A stretch of 64,000 bases of DNA from the NCBI RefSeq assembly GCF_001522545.3, contig NC_031772.1:6849503-6913502 (forward strand), written 5' to 3'. This document shows positions 38,701 to 58,139 of the stretch, one piece after another (the first letter of the stretch is position 1; every line of letters begins with the position of its first letter). Under the pieces are notes generated by a model that worked only from the letters and a program-made list of their open reading frames with translations, had not been told where the DNA came from and searched no databases. The position numbers and the translations under genes are program-made. The DNA is from Parus major (Eukaryota > Chordata > Aves > Passeriformes > Paridae).

Positions 38701-41700
38701 ACTTGGCAGCATCTCCACTGTGCAAGGGGGTTTTGGCCTGGGCCTTCACGTAAATTATTTGGGCTGTTTACAAGTGATACCTTCCCATACACAGTTTGGA
38801 ACATGCCCAAGGCAGGTTGCTTCTAATGCCTTAAGGCAAAGGGGTCACTGTAATACCAGATGGAGAAATAAACCCTAACCGCTGTGCGTGCAAATCAGGC
38901 ACAGGTAGGATCTGCACGTCCTCTTCAAGCCAGAGCAGGTAGATTATCTGCACTCTAAGCTTCTCAATCGTTGGTGGCAGCAAAGCCCAAATCCAGAAGC
39001 ATTTTCAATTTCCAGGTCAGAGATCAACTCCAGCCCAGTTCCCTCCCAGTCTCTCTTTTCTGCAGCATGTTTGGAATGTTTCAAAAGCTGCACAAACTAA
39101 ACACAAGACCATCTGCTTAGCAGCAACAGCAACTCCTTGTCTTCAACTTCCAGCCTTTGAAAATCCCTTGTCTTGGTCCTGCTGACCAAACTAAAGAATG
39201 AATTCAGCAGGAAGGACTAGTGCTCTCCAGAGTAATTCCCAGCAGATCCCCAAGAGGAAGCCTGGAGCCTGCCTTGGCGTCATGCTCAAGAAACAGAGCA
39301 TGCAGTGTGGAGAGCCCTTCAGAGAGCGGCCAGGATCAGAGAGGGAAGGACATTGGTACCTGCGGTCAGCTTTTAGCAACAAATCCAAATATCAGGGCAG
39401 GCGTTTGCTGAGGCGATAGCAAAGCTGTCGGTGAGACTGCCCTGCCTCCCCTCCCTACAGCTGCACAAAGACTCAATAAGTCACACAGAGAACGCTTGAG
39501 CAGTGGAGGTGCAAAATGGAGCGTATTAACTGAAGCTTTTAATAAGATTTTGATAACAATGATTTTTATGTTAATCTCTGAAGAGTTTGCTTTTGTAGCA
39601 TATAACTGATAAGCATATAATCTAGTTTTAATTTAATCTCTGCAGGTGTTTCCCGATGGTAAATGTTAAATTTTTATTGCTTCCTTAGGCAGTAATAATA
39701 GGGGAAATGTCCGTAGGGCTCCCACCATCCGTTTGTATGCAGATAGCATCATATTTTATAATAGCTGTAAATCTGACAGGATAGACTCTTACTGTTGAGA
39801 TGATATTATAAATATGTGTCAACACTGAATAAATATCTTTGAAAGGAAAATAAAATAGAGATGTTATTAGAGGTCTAATGAAACAACCATAACTGCTTAT
39901 TTATAAGAGATGTATGCGCACATCCTTGGAAAAAAGTAGAGCCCATGCTGGGTTTGCAGCTTTCCGATGAGCAGGACCTGGAGATTCTCAGCAGGGTCCT
40001 GCAGACAATGCAGAAATAGATCCTACACTTCATAAAGATGATGACTGTCTATAAACCTCTACATGTTTGTTCTCTCTGAGGTTTCAAAATGATTATAAAT
40101 ACCACAGTGTCTAAGACTCAATTATGGCTTCTTTCATACAGCTTAAGAGCACAGCATGTCAGGAGCTCCCACATGAAGAACCACAAGACTCCAAGTACAA
40201 GGAACTGAACCCTGATGCCTCTCTGAAGTGTAATGCAAACACATTTTGGGCAAAATTCACTCAGTACGAGACCTGAAAGGGATTTGATCCCTTAGATCTT
40301 ATACTTAGCTTTGTTCACTGAGCATACATGAAACCTGCCCTTGTTTACATTTAGTATTTTAAAGGCAGTGACACTTTAGGATGTATTTTCCTTGAATAAT
40401 TTTATCTGTTCTGCAGCAAATGTGACTCTCTGGCATGCTGTGCTCACCATGTCCATAGACACATCTCAGGGACCCAGCAACACAGGCAGAGAGCTGAGCT
40501 AAAAGATTCCTAAGATGGAACTGGCTTGGCTCCAGGCAGTGGAGAGCATGGGCAGAGAGCTTTGAGCTGTCTTTAATTCTCCTGTATAGGCATGCCCTGA
40601 AAGGGATTACACTTTAACAGAAGTCTAGATATTTCCTCAATGGTGCTGAGATATGTGGCTCCCAAGGTCCACATCATTAGGTATAAAAACAAACAGTCTA
40701 ACCTCTGACACAAAAAATACACACGAGTTCGTCTGAGTCCCCAGTGACAGGGAACAGGAATACAGCTCGCTGCCACTGAAGGGGGGAAATTTGAAAACCT
40801 GCCACATAAGCAAGTCAAAAAAATCCAAAACACTTTAGCTGGTGAATTAAAGTTACAAGAACAGTTTGGACAATTTAGGTTAAACAATTCTTGCTTCTAT
40901 TGTAAGTCAGAACATGTATGCTGCTTTAAGGTGGTAGTTTAAATGCACTATTGTTTCTTCTGCTAATCTTTAAAAGTGAAAAAAAAAAGATTTGTTATGG
41001 AGACTTTTTAATAAATTGGTATTAACTAGAAAGAAAACTCCAATCATTTTCTACAGAAGAAAACATGAGTGCAAATGGAAAGGTAGATATGTCACTCCCT
41101 TTCCTGAGTTACTTCAAAGCCAAATAGGATCTGCCACATTGTGCCACGGAGAAGGGAACTGTCAAGAAAAACAAAACATCACATTAAGAATATTGGTTAG
41201 TAAGAATTAAATGTATTATGAGCTATAGGTAAGATTCAGCTATATAAAGTGCTTAGCTCTCTCCTATCTGCTCACTTGTTTTCATATCAACTTTTGTAAA
41301 CATACTGTTAATTTGGGTGACTTCTTCAGTCTCGGGATCCATTAAAGGAGGCCCCTCATGAAGTGTGTGCAGTCAGCCCCTGGAACTGCCCTGGCCTGCA
41401 CACATGTGCCAATGTTCCAGCTCCACGGGGCGTGTGGTGAACACAGAACCCAGGTGTGTGCCACCACCTCTGTTATAAATGCTACATCATGTCCTTATGT
41501 CATGACAGATAAAGTGCAATATTTTGCTAATCAAGTCTGCAAAATTACAGGAATCAGGCATAATGCTGTGTTTCTCACAACTTAAGAAAATCCTTTCTGT
41601 GATAAATGTGTTGTGAATCTCCCATATGAAGTATTTAAACAGATGGATAATCACCACAGCAACCAAAACCACCACAGAGTCATTCAAGAGCATTTCATCT

Positions 41701-43679
41701 CTGCACACTCCACTGTCAGGTTTCATGCTATAAGGAGGCAGTATTTTATGTAACAGAAGACCAGCCAATGCTTTTAGGTAACTCACAGCAGTTTCCAAGA
41801 TAGGTAAAAAGTCAGAGGAACAATTATAAGCTGCAGGAACAGCATTTTTTTACATGGTTCACACTTAAGGTGACCCGACAAACTTGTTGCAGATTCTTTG
41901 CTGCATCTTACTTCTCTGCTCCTCTGCATTTCTGTTTCTGTTGTCTTCTTCATCCACATTTTCTCCTCTCATCTTTTCCTTGCTCTACCAGCATCATAAC
42001 AAGGAATGTAACCTCAATGTCCCTCTAATCGCAGAAATAATTAATTATTTGGGCAGAATAAAGCAGCCCAAAAAGCAAAAGAAACAATGACCTAGCTATA
42101 AAGGAGAGAACTTCCAACAGATTTGAGATACTCCCAGTTCCTGCCACACAAGGCAGCAGTCTCCATCTGAGCAGCTTTCCCGGAGCACCGGGCACTGAGC
42201 ACCCCACACTCACCTTCTCCATCCATTTGCACCCCTGGAGGCAGCGAGGCACGGCAAGAGCAGCGGGAAGGAGCCAAACCAGGCTTGGTGCGTGCCCCAA
42301 ACCAAACAGCTCTGTGCTGTTTCCGCGATGCTTCAACAGCCGTGGCACACACACGGACCTTTGGGAATGCCTGGCACGGGCAGAGTCTCTCCCAAGGGCA
42401 CAATCGGCAGGGATTTGTGCTTTCCGAGGCACCAGCAGCGAGGACAGAACACCAGCCAGTCCTGCTCGCAGCTTTCACATTTAACTGGAGTTAACGCAGG
42501 GCTTTTAAAAATCACAAAACAGCGTGGACACCAGCTGTAGTGATCGATGGGTGGAGAGGAAGGAGAGCAGCTCGATTCCTGGTTTTCAACAGGTGGATGC
42601 AAACCTTAACAAATGTATGACAGAAAAAAGCTGGATCCTGGAAATTTACAGAGGCAGACATAACACCTGCTTTTAGAGAGTCTGAGCTTTCTTTGTAAAT
42701 GAACTGGATGAACTGGAAAATACCAATTTGTCTAATTAATGTGCTTTTAAAGCAAGCCATTTGAGATTATGTTTTTATTTGATCATTCTGTTTGTTATTA
42801 ATTTGAATATCTCTGAAGCATGTTTATGTATGCTGCTTCTTCTGAGACAGGTTTCCAAAATGAGGAACACCCTCCATTGGATTAATACTCAGAAAAATCA
42901 TAATAATTTTTTGAATGTATTCTGAAAGGCTGAAGTCTGATAATCTTTTTAAAAACAAGAATTCCAGTTTATTTTCAAACATGTTAAAAATCTAAGCTGA
43001 TTTAGATTGTCAAGAAACAAAATATTTTGCCAATTTTCACTGCATAGATTTTCAGAAATTCTGACAAAATTATAATTTCTCTATATAATAATTTACCCAT
43101 ATTATGTAATTTGTGGCTGAAAGACTGAACTTCTTAATGGACCATTAGATCTGCAGAAAGAAGATGAGTGCTGATACACACACACCTTGCCAAAGTTGGA
43201 AAATATACTTTTTTGAATTTATTTAATGTCTTCCATGATTTTAAATATGTTACTTCCTGTTCTGGATTGTTTCATGTTATTGTGAAACACACGTGGCTGC
43301 TGTGTTTATTTCATCACGAATGTGTCTTCATTTCACTGAGGGGTAAAGCTTGGTAATGGGTAAAAGATGTTGCAATCCTGTACTGGGTGGCTCAATATAA
43401 ACCTTAATTATCCACCTGACTTGCAACAAAAATATTTTGCTGCATTAAAGATCTTGAAGTTTGGGATGATACTGGGTGGTGATTACATATGGATTTGTTT
43501 ATATTACACGGAGGGGAAGTTGGGAAAAAAAAACAAGGGAAGATGATTTAGTGGATAATCCATAGTACGAGCTGAAGTCCGCAGTCTAATTGAATGAAAA
43601 CACATTAAGTAAATAAGAGGAATGAAGAACAAAGGTAACAGCATGGAAGTGTTTACAGAGACAGTGTGTCCCATTTAAG
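23741..43679. other. Intergenic region between INTS6L and MOSPD1 (no gene recognised)
   Basis: This is about 20 kb of mostly AT-rich DNA. I see no exon with a family match on either strand. Low-complexity tracts are present: T-rich at about 24,873-24,906, A/C-rich at about 26,400-26,460, and A-rich at about 31,355-31,390. GC-richer patches lie at about 30,950-31,130, 36,560-36,900 and 42,130-42,480. The longest open frame (175 codons, minus, 36,507-37,034) has low-complexity C/S/P composition and no family resemblance. Candidate non-coding elements are described as findings. Unspliced long non-coding RNA genes cannot be excluded. Confidence 0.75.
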
Positions 43680-44720
43680 CCGTGCTGCTGGTCAAGCCTG
43701 GATGTTCGGCTAACACTTCTATTCTGGTTCAGCCCGGGGTGACACTCGCCGCCCCTTGCAGCGGGGCACCAGCGATGGGCGGCACGGAGGCGAGCCCGAG
43801 CTGCTCTGGGACCCGCAGGGCAGAGCACCCGGCGGCCCCGAGCGCTGCGGGAGCCGGGAGAGGGGCAGGAACCCCTCCGGGACGGGGTCAGGCCTCGGGA
43901 ACCGTGAGATGAGGTGAAGTATTATTAAAAAACACCTCNNNNNNNNNNNNNNNNNNNNNNNNNNNNNNNNNNNNNNNNNNNNNNNNNNNNNNNNNNNNNN
44001 NNNNNNNNNNNNNNNNNNNNNNNNNNNNNNNNNNNNNNNNNNNNNNNNNNNNNNNNNNNNNNNNNNNNNNNNNNNNNNNNNNNNNNNNNNNNNNNNNNNN
44101 NNNNNNNNNNNNNNNNNNNNNNNNNNNNNNNNNNNNNNNNNNNNNNNNNNNNNNNNNNNNNNNNNNNNNNNNNNNNNNNNNNNNNNNNNNNNNNNNNNNN
44201 NNNNNNNNNNNNNNNNNNNNNNNNNNNNNNNNNNNNNNNNNNNNNNNNNNNNNNNNNNNNNNNNNNNNNNNNNNNNNNNNNNNNNNNNNNNNNNNNNNNN
44301 NNNNNNNNNNNNNNNNNNNNNNNNNNNNNNNNNNNNNNNNNNNNNNNNNNNNNNNNNNNNNNNNNNNNNNNNNNNNNNNNNNNNNNNNNNNNNNNNNNNN
44401 NNNNNNNNNNNNNNNNNNNNNNNNNNNNNNNNNNNNNNNNNNNNNNNNNNNNNNNNNNNNNNNNNNNNNNNNNNNNNNNNNNNNNNNNNNNNNNNNNNNN
44501 NNNNNNNNGGGCCGGGGGCGGTGCGGAGGTGCCGGGCCGGCTGCGGGAGGCGCCGTTATCGCGCAGCTGCCTCAGCCCGTATCGCTGCTGCTCCTCGTTG
44601 GAGAACAAAGAGGATCAATTAAGAGTGTGCAATTACCGCCGTGCCCTGCCGGCAGTAGGCACGGCTCCGAACGCCTTTCCTCCGTCTCTCCTCCAGGGAA
44701 GAGTGCTCCCCTCTGTTAAT
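43680..44720. promoter_or_regulatory. MOSPD1: CpG island interrupted by an assembly gap; likely MOSPD1 promoter and exon 1
   Basis: GC-rich, CpG-dense sequence lies on both sides of the N run (about 43,730-43,900 and 44,509-44,720), against AT-rich flanks. The first coding exon of MOSPD1 begins with an acceptor at 49,167, so a non-coding exon must lie upstream, and this is the only CpG island between the two genes. I cannot fix the exon 1 donor; it may be inside the gap. Confidence 0.65.
43939..44508. other. Assembly gap (570 N)
   Basis: This is a run of 570 unknown bases inside GC-rich sequence, typical of regions lost by short-read assembly. The apparent 227-codon frame running across it is an artefact. 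Confidence 0.99.
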
Positions 44721-47700
44721 GTGAGGCGGTTTGGGGCCACGCAGTGCTAATGAGCACAACACACGTTTAAAAATCAGCCCGTGTAGTGCATTAAACATAA
44801 ACTTAAAGTGGGGAAATGAATACTAAAGCACATGTGCCCTTGAATGTCTTCTTTAGGATCCTTGCGAGCCTGTAGTAGAATAGATCAGAAGCAATCCACA
44901 GCTGTTACTTAATTTTTCACTGCTTTTCATGCCTCTTAGTTGCATTTGAATATTTCGTTTTGTTAGTCACCTTTTCAGCATTTAAAAAAATAACGTGGTC
45001 CTAATAAATTTTGCTGTCAGTATCAGCATGATTTATGCGTGTGGTCATCCATGCTAATAGTTAATGTTGCGAGGCTATTTCATTTTACAGCATCCTGGAG
45101 ACAGTTACTGATGACATTTCTCATCATCCTGTGAAGGGGTAAACAGTAGCAGTTTTGCAAAGTATCAGAGCAGTTCTGCCGGTTCAAAGGGGACCGTCCA
45201 CCTACTGAAATACTTTGCAGAATGTGTGCCTTCATAGATCAGCAAATTGAGGTGAGGTTAACCAACTTGCTCAAGGTCATGGAGTGCCAGTGACAGAGTT
45301 AGCAATAATGGAATCCAGCCATCCTGGCTGCTGGCTCTGAGCTCTCATTGTTAGGGTGACGCTCCCAAATAATTGCAGGTAGTTTAAACATTGGTTTACG
45401 TAAGTAAGGTCTTCAAAACATTTTGGAGAAACAAAATGTTTATGGAGTGCTTCAGATCCCATGCTGCATTTGCATGTAGCTTAAAGTAATTGCTCAGCTT
45501 AGCATAGGAGGGAATTTGGAAGACTTTGTGGTTTGTTTTGTAAATATGCACTCAAAAAGCATCAGTTTTACTAAGTATGTAGTGTAGGAAGACTTGTATA
45601 GATTTAGGGGGTAGATCATGAGATATAAGAAAAGTAGATTACACTGTAATTAGGCAAGTTTTAAAACAGCAGTGTGGAGACATAACTGTAAAGACGTTTT
45701 CTTTTCAATGAGGTGTTTACCAAATGACATTCTGTAGAGTTATTTGCAGTTGTTATGAAGAAAAACAACCAACAAATGCACTGGGAAGCCATGGTGATGA
45801 GGCTGTTGGAAGTTAAAATGGGAACAAAAAAGTTCCTCAGTTGATTTATTTATTCAGCAGATACTTGTTAAGTAAAAACAAATCACAATGCATGTTATTT
45901 CTGACCCTGGAGAGAAGTTACATTTCACTTAGTGTTTTTTTCTGTCAAGTTAAATTTATGAAGAAAGGGATTTCAAAGGAAGCACCGGCAGATCTGTGCT
46001 ATTGTGACACCAGCAGTATTATATTTAGTAACTTCACTGAGGAAAGATCCCTATTGTGCTGAAAAAATACCAGTGACAATTGTTTGTCAGGACTTCAAAG
46101 GGCGCTGGGAAGTGAGCTGGCATTGTTCAGGTGTTGCACGCTGGCCCTGGTGAATGTTACCTCTGACAGATCCCTGCTCCTGCAGGAATTTCATCGGTGC
46201 TGCTGGGAGAAGCCCATCTGTGCAGTGCAAATCACAGGCCTGAGACCACAGATCATGGCTTGGGACAGATTTGCTTGTGCTTACCTTTATGTGCTGCCAG
46301 TAATTGTGGTGACTTTTGACAACAAATTTTAGTGGTTGTGGTGCAGCGGAGGTGCAGAAGAGTGGCAGCTGAGTTTCTGTCCTGAGCTCTCTGGAGTACG
46401 TGACCTTATTCTCACCCTTAGAGCTGCTGTGGGGTTAATCTGGGCAGAGAAGTTGCGGTGATACAAACTTTCTCTGTAAAAACATTGGCAGTTTGATTGA
46501 CAGAAAAGGTGTGCTGTTACCAAGATTATCGATACTAAACTATCACATCTCTCTAGTTTATGTGTGGTTTATCATATCAGTCAGTCTTTGGGAAAAGTGC
46601 TTTTACTGCTGTCACTTTGTGAGATGCACCTGATGCAAGGTGACTTCTAAGCTAAAACTGTTGCCTCCAAAAGGATGCTGGTTGCTTTCTTAGGAATGCA
46701 GAAATTTATACCCTGAATGACACTGCTGTGTCAGCAAATGTGTCTACTATAGGCCTGCCAGACGTTACTTTTGCAAGTTTGGGCGGTAGCTCCTCATCCA
46801 GCCAAGTTAAATAGGAAAAGGAAGCAATAATAGGATATACTTTTTTAAAGTTAGTGGCAGGTTGTGGAATCCTGGGAAGTTTGCACACTGTTTTCCACTG
46901 ATGTGTAACAAAAATGAGCCTGTTGATAGGTATAGTGATCCGTACCTCCACTGGTACTGAACCGTGGGGTTTTGGATACTGAACACTTGCCACGGACTGA
47001 GCTGAAGAAACGGGAGATGCAGGTTGAAGCCAGGAATTGGAATGAAACATGTGCAGTGTTTAAATAAAAAATGAAAGCATCAAAATAATATTGATTATTA
47101 TAAATAATACTTTCAAATTTTATTAAACATAGTCAATAAGTTGTGTAGCAGTAGTTTGCTGTTGGTTTTATGGTAGCTTAAAACATTTATTTGAAAGAAA
47201 TTGCTTTTGTTAATGTCAAAATTTGCCTGTATTTCTGCACACATGCAGAATGTAGATAGATATGAGAACCAAAGATTCCAACATATTCTTAGTGTATACT
47301 GCATTGAGCTAACTTTGGTAAAAGAAATTTAAGTAAATAATTCTTAATCTTCTTCCTATGACAAGCATCAAAAGGTATTTTGTATTCTACATGATGGCAG
47401 TTTTTCCACGTTAGCTTTTCATATAGCCTTAATATGTTTGAATGGAACAATAAAACTCACTTTGCAATAGTGCATGAAGTTGTTCAAGAAATAATACTTA
47501 CACTTGCTGTATGAAGTCATTCCAGAGTTTGCTGATTCTTCTGAAACAAAAGGCATTTGCTGTAATTCCAAGAAGCACTCAGAACCAAATTGCCACTTAG
47601 AGAGCCATTTCTTTTTCTAGACTCTTCTTAATAAGGTAACAGAACATCAGCTTGGAACACTATCATTGGGGATTTGTTTTCAGAATATTATTAGTAGCAT

Positions 47701-49166
47701 TTCAGTGAAGTGGAAACAAACCTGTGCTCTGAAAAGGAACTGGATCATGGGGAAAGACATTCCAGTGGAATCCATTCTTTGGAATTATCCCTAGAATTTG
47801 AATTCCTCACAGATAATTTGCTATTTTAGTAACTAAATAAATAAAATTAAAAGCTTAGTTTGTGAATAAGAATCAGAACCTGTAAATCTGATGGTATGAC
47901 AGATATACTTCAGTAAACACATGAACATGTGTCATGTTTCAAGTATGGAATACGTATCTGGTGCTTGGAAATGTGATCATCATGACGTTTAGAATGCAGA
48001 AACAAGCGTTTGGTTTTGATTGTTCATAATGTTTGGGCTATTTGCTGCTAGAAATTTCAGAAGCTAAATTCTTTAATCCAATGTATTGAGCTGGAGAACA
48101 GGTAAAATGTACCTTATTTTAAAAAGCTTTATGATAAGTGGAAATGTCATCTAATGAATCAGTAGGGACTAGTTGTTTTAATATTTTTTGCGATATTAGA
48201 CCTCAAAGGACACCTTCAGTTTGATAATTAAACTATAGAAGCTGCAATAAAATATGACGTTCTGGGGGGGAGGAGAAGACTTTGTTCTCTCTGTCATGTG
48301 TTAAGTCAGTGGTATGTGTGCTGAGGAGTCTGGCCTTAATTTTATTTTATGAATTACATTTGGGATTGTTTCTTGGTTGGGTCATGGGTTCTGGTTTTAG
48401 TTCTGGAATGTCACTCAAAATAAAATAGAACTGTGGGGAGTGGCAGAGAGAGAACTGTGATGATTGTACTTTGGTTAGAGGTAGTGGTGGTAGAAAACCT
48501 GTCATCTCTTACTTAATAAAATAGTAAATCCCAAATCTGTTTGGTGTTACTCCTCCCAGTCATTTTTCCATTCGTTGCCTGTAACTACACACTTGGAACA
48601 GGGAGTTTGGTTTAAACAAGACATGAAGGTGATCCCCATTCCTTTGTTCTGAATCCCTGGGATTGACATACCTGGGTGCCTAGGTGAGGAGATTCCTAAC
48701 TTGTTATACCTCATCCGGGGAGGTCATCCCCACGGAAAGGTTCCTGCCTAAACAGTGACTCCTGCTGCCTCAGTGTCCTTGTGTTTCCTCATTTCTGCCC
48801 TCGTGTTTCTGAGGTGTTGCTGTCCTGAGGCAAGGATGGGATTTCTTTTTGCTGCTGTTGTTTGGTTTGTGTTGTGAAGACCTAGCATTAGCAGCCCTAG
48901 TCATGGACTGGGTCCCGACATGATGCCATGGTACACTGGAGAGGTGCTTATCAATTTATTTTGTAGCAGCTTGTTAAATAGATGGAAACCCAGTGCAAAT
49001 ATTTTTTTCTATTTCAGTATTTTTGAAGGAACATAAGTAGAGGTAGATTAATAATCAAGCATCACGTCTTATATTTTTGCACCTTTGTTAACTGCTGCAG
49101 TTTAGTATAGACTTATGGAAATAATCTTCTTGCCTTTTCTCTTTTTTTTCCCGTTTTTTCCTTTAG
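44721..49166 (+). other. MOSPD1 intron 1 (presumed)
   Basis: This is AT-rich sequence between the CpG island and the acceptor at 49,166/49,167. It holds a candidate conserved stretch (44,760-45,130) and a possible old SINE (45,238-45,360). A 114-codon minus frame at 46,706-47,050 is not recognised and has no supporting features. Confidence 0.65.
45238..45360 (-). repeat. Possible MIR-like (CORE-SINE) remnant
   Basis: The plus strand contains GAGGTTAACCAACTTGCTCA followed by AGGTCA and, about 20 bases on, GTGACAGAGTTAG. This resembles the reverse complement of the MIR/CORE-SINE central segment, in which a GACCTTGGGCAAGT-like box is the hallmark. It is diverged and without clear ends, so the family is uncertain. 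Confidence 0.4.
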
Positions 49167-57098
<7,932 letters not shown>

Positions 57099-57250
57099 GC
57101 AATGAGTTCATAGGATGTCAAACACCTTACTGTATATTCACATCATGAATGTGGACTGCCTTTTGCTCCCATTTGGCTCATTAAGATGCTAGCAAAACTG
57201 TTCAGTGATTTAAGATACCTTCAGAAGTGTAATATATTTTAACTGTGTAT

Positions 57251-57256
57251 AATAAA
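57251..57256 (+). terminator. Proximal poly(A) signal AATAAA for MOSPD1
   Basis: AATAAA lies 153 bases after the stop codon, on the gene strand. Confidence 0.5.
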
Positions 57257-58105
57257 TGAAAGACTCAAAGCACTTTGCGGTGCTTCTGTAACAGACAGCT
57301 ATGAAATGTTCAGTGATACCTGTGAAAATAATTTGAAAAAACTTTTATATCTATGCCTACTGTAAAAAATCCTTATTAAAACAACATTTGTTATTTTTAG
57401 TCTATGTTCACATCAGTGCGTGATCACTATAAAAGCAAACTGTCTTCTGTAAAAACGCTCATTTGGTTTGTGGTTGTACCTGCTGAGGCTGGCACATAAC
57501 ACTTCTGTATATACATACCAGAGGGGTGAGAGTCGTGACTATCATTGAAGAAAATGAAAAATTCCAGCAGTGGAACTATGAAATAAACCATGAATTTTAG
57601 GCGAAGAAGTAATTCTCAAATTTCTTACTTCATCATTACCAATATATTGTTGAGTACTCATTTTCTTACCTGGGGAAATAATCTCTTGCAACAGCCATTT
57701 TGTACCACAATTATTAGATGATAAAATCAAGTTGTGTAATCAGATCCCTTCATTTCTTAGGGATGCATGGAAGTGGCATTAATGGTAGCTGAACTCATAC
57801 TAATACAAAATTAATATTTTTTTTTCTATTTTAGAGACCAAACTAAGTGAAATAGCAAAGGCATTTCTCTGCATCCCTCCCCCACCCCCAGCTACCACAG
57901 AGACTTTTCTATCAGAAACTCCTGCTTAAATGCCAGTTTCATATTTGAGGTGAACATTAATCTTGTTTCATACAACAAGTATTTCCCTTCATTTGACATT
58001 TCATTGTCGAGATGTTAATTCTAAAAGGGCAGCTATTACTGAATTGGATTCATACAGACAAATCTTTGTTTGTAAGAAGTCTATAGAATATGCTCTGATA
58101 TGAAT

Positions 58106-58111
58106 AATAAA
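58106..58111 (+). terminator. Distal poly(A) signal AATAAA for MOSPD1
   Basis: AATAAA lies about 1 kb after the stop, followed within 25 bases by a T/C-rich stretch, as expected near a cleavage site. Confidence 0.55.
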
Positions 58112-58139
58112 GTTTGGAAATCAAAACTTCTTTCCCCCT

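Larger units (their letters stand above)
57099..58130 (+). other. MOSPD1: MOSPD1 3' UTR (extent inferred)
   Basis: No open frame of note follows the stop. The sequence is AT-rich with two AATAAA signals (57,251 and 58,106), so the UTR may end near 57,275 or near 58,130. The distal end gives about 1 kb. Confidence 0.6.

Noticed and set aside
43925..44608. A 227-codon minus frame across the N run
   Set aside because: More than 80 percent of it is unknown bases; the frame is open only because N gives no stops.
46706..47050. 114-codon minus frame in MOSPD1 intron 1
   Set aside because: It is not recognised, with no start context, splice partners or neighbouring exons to support it.
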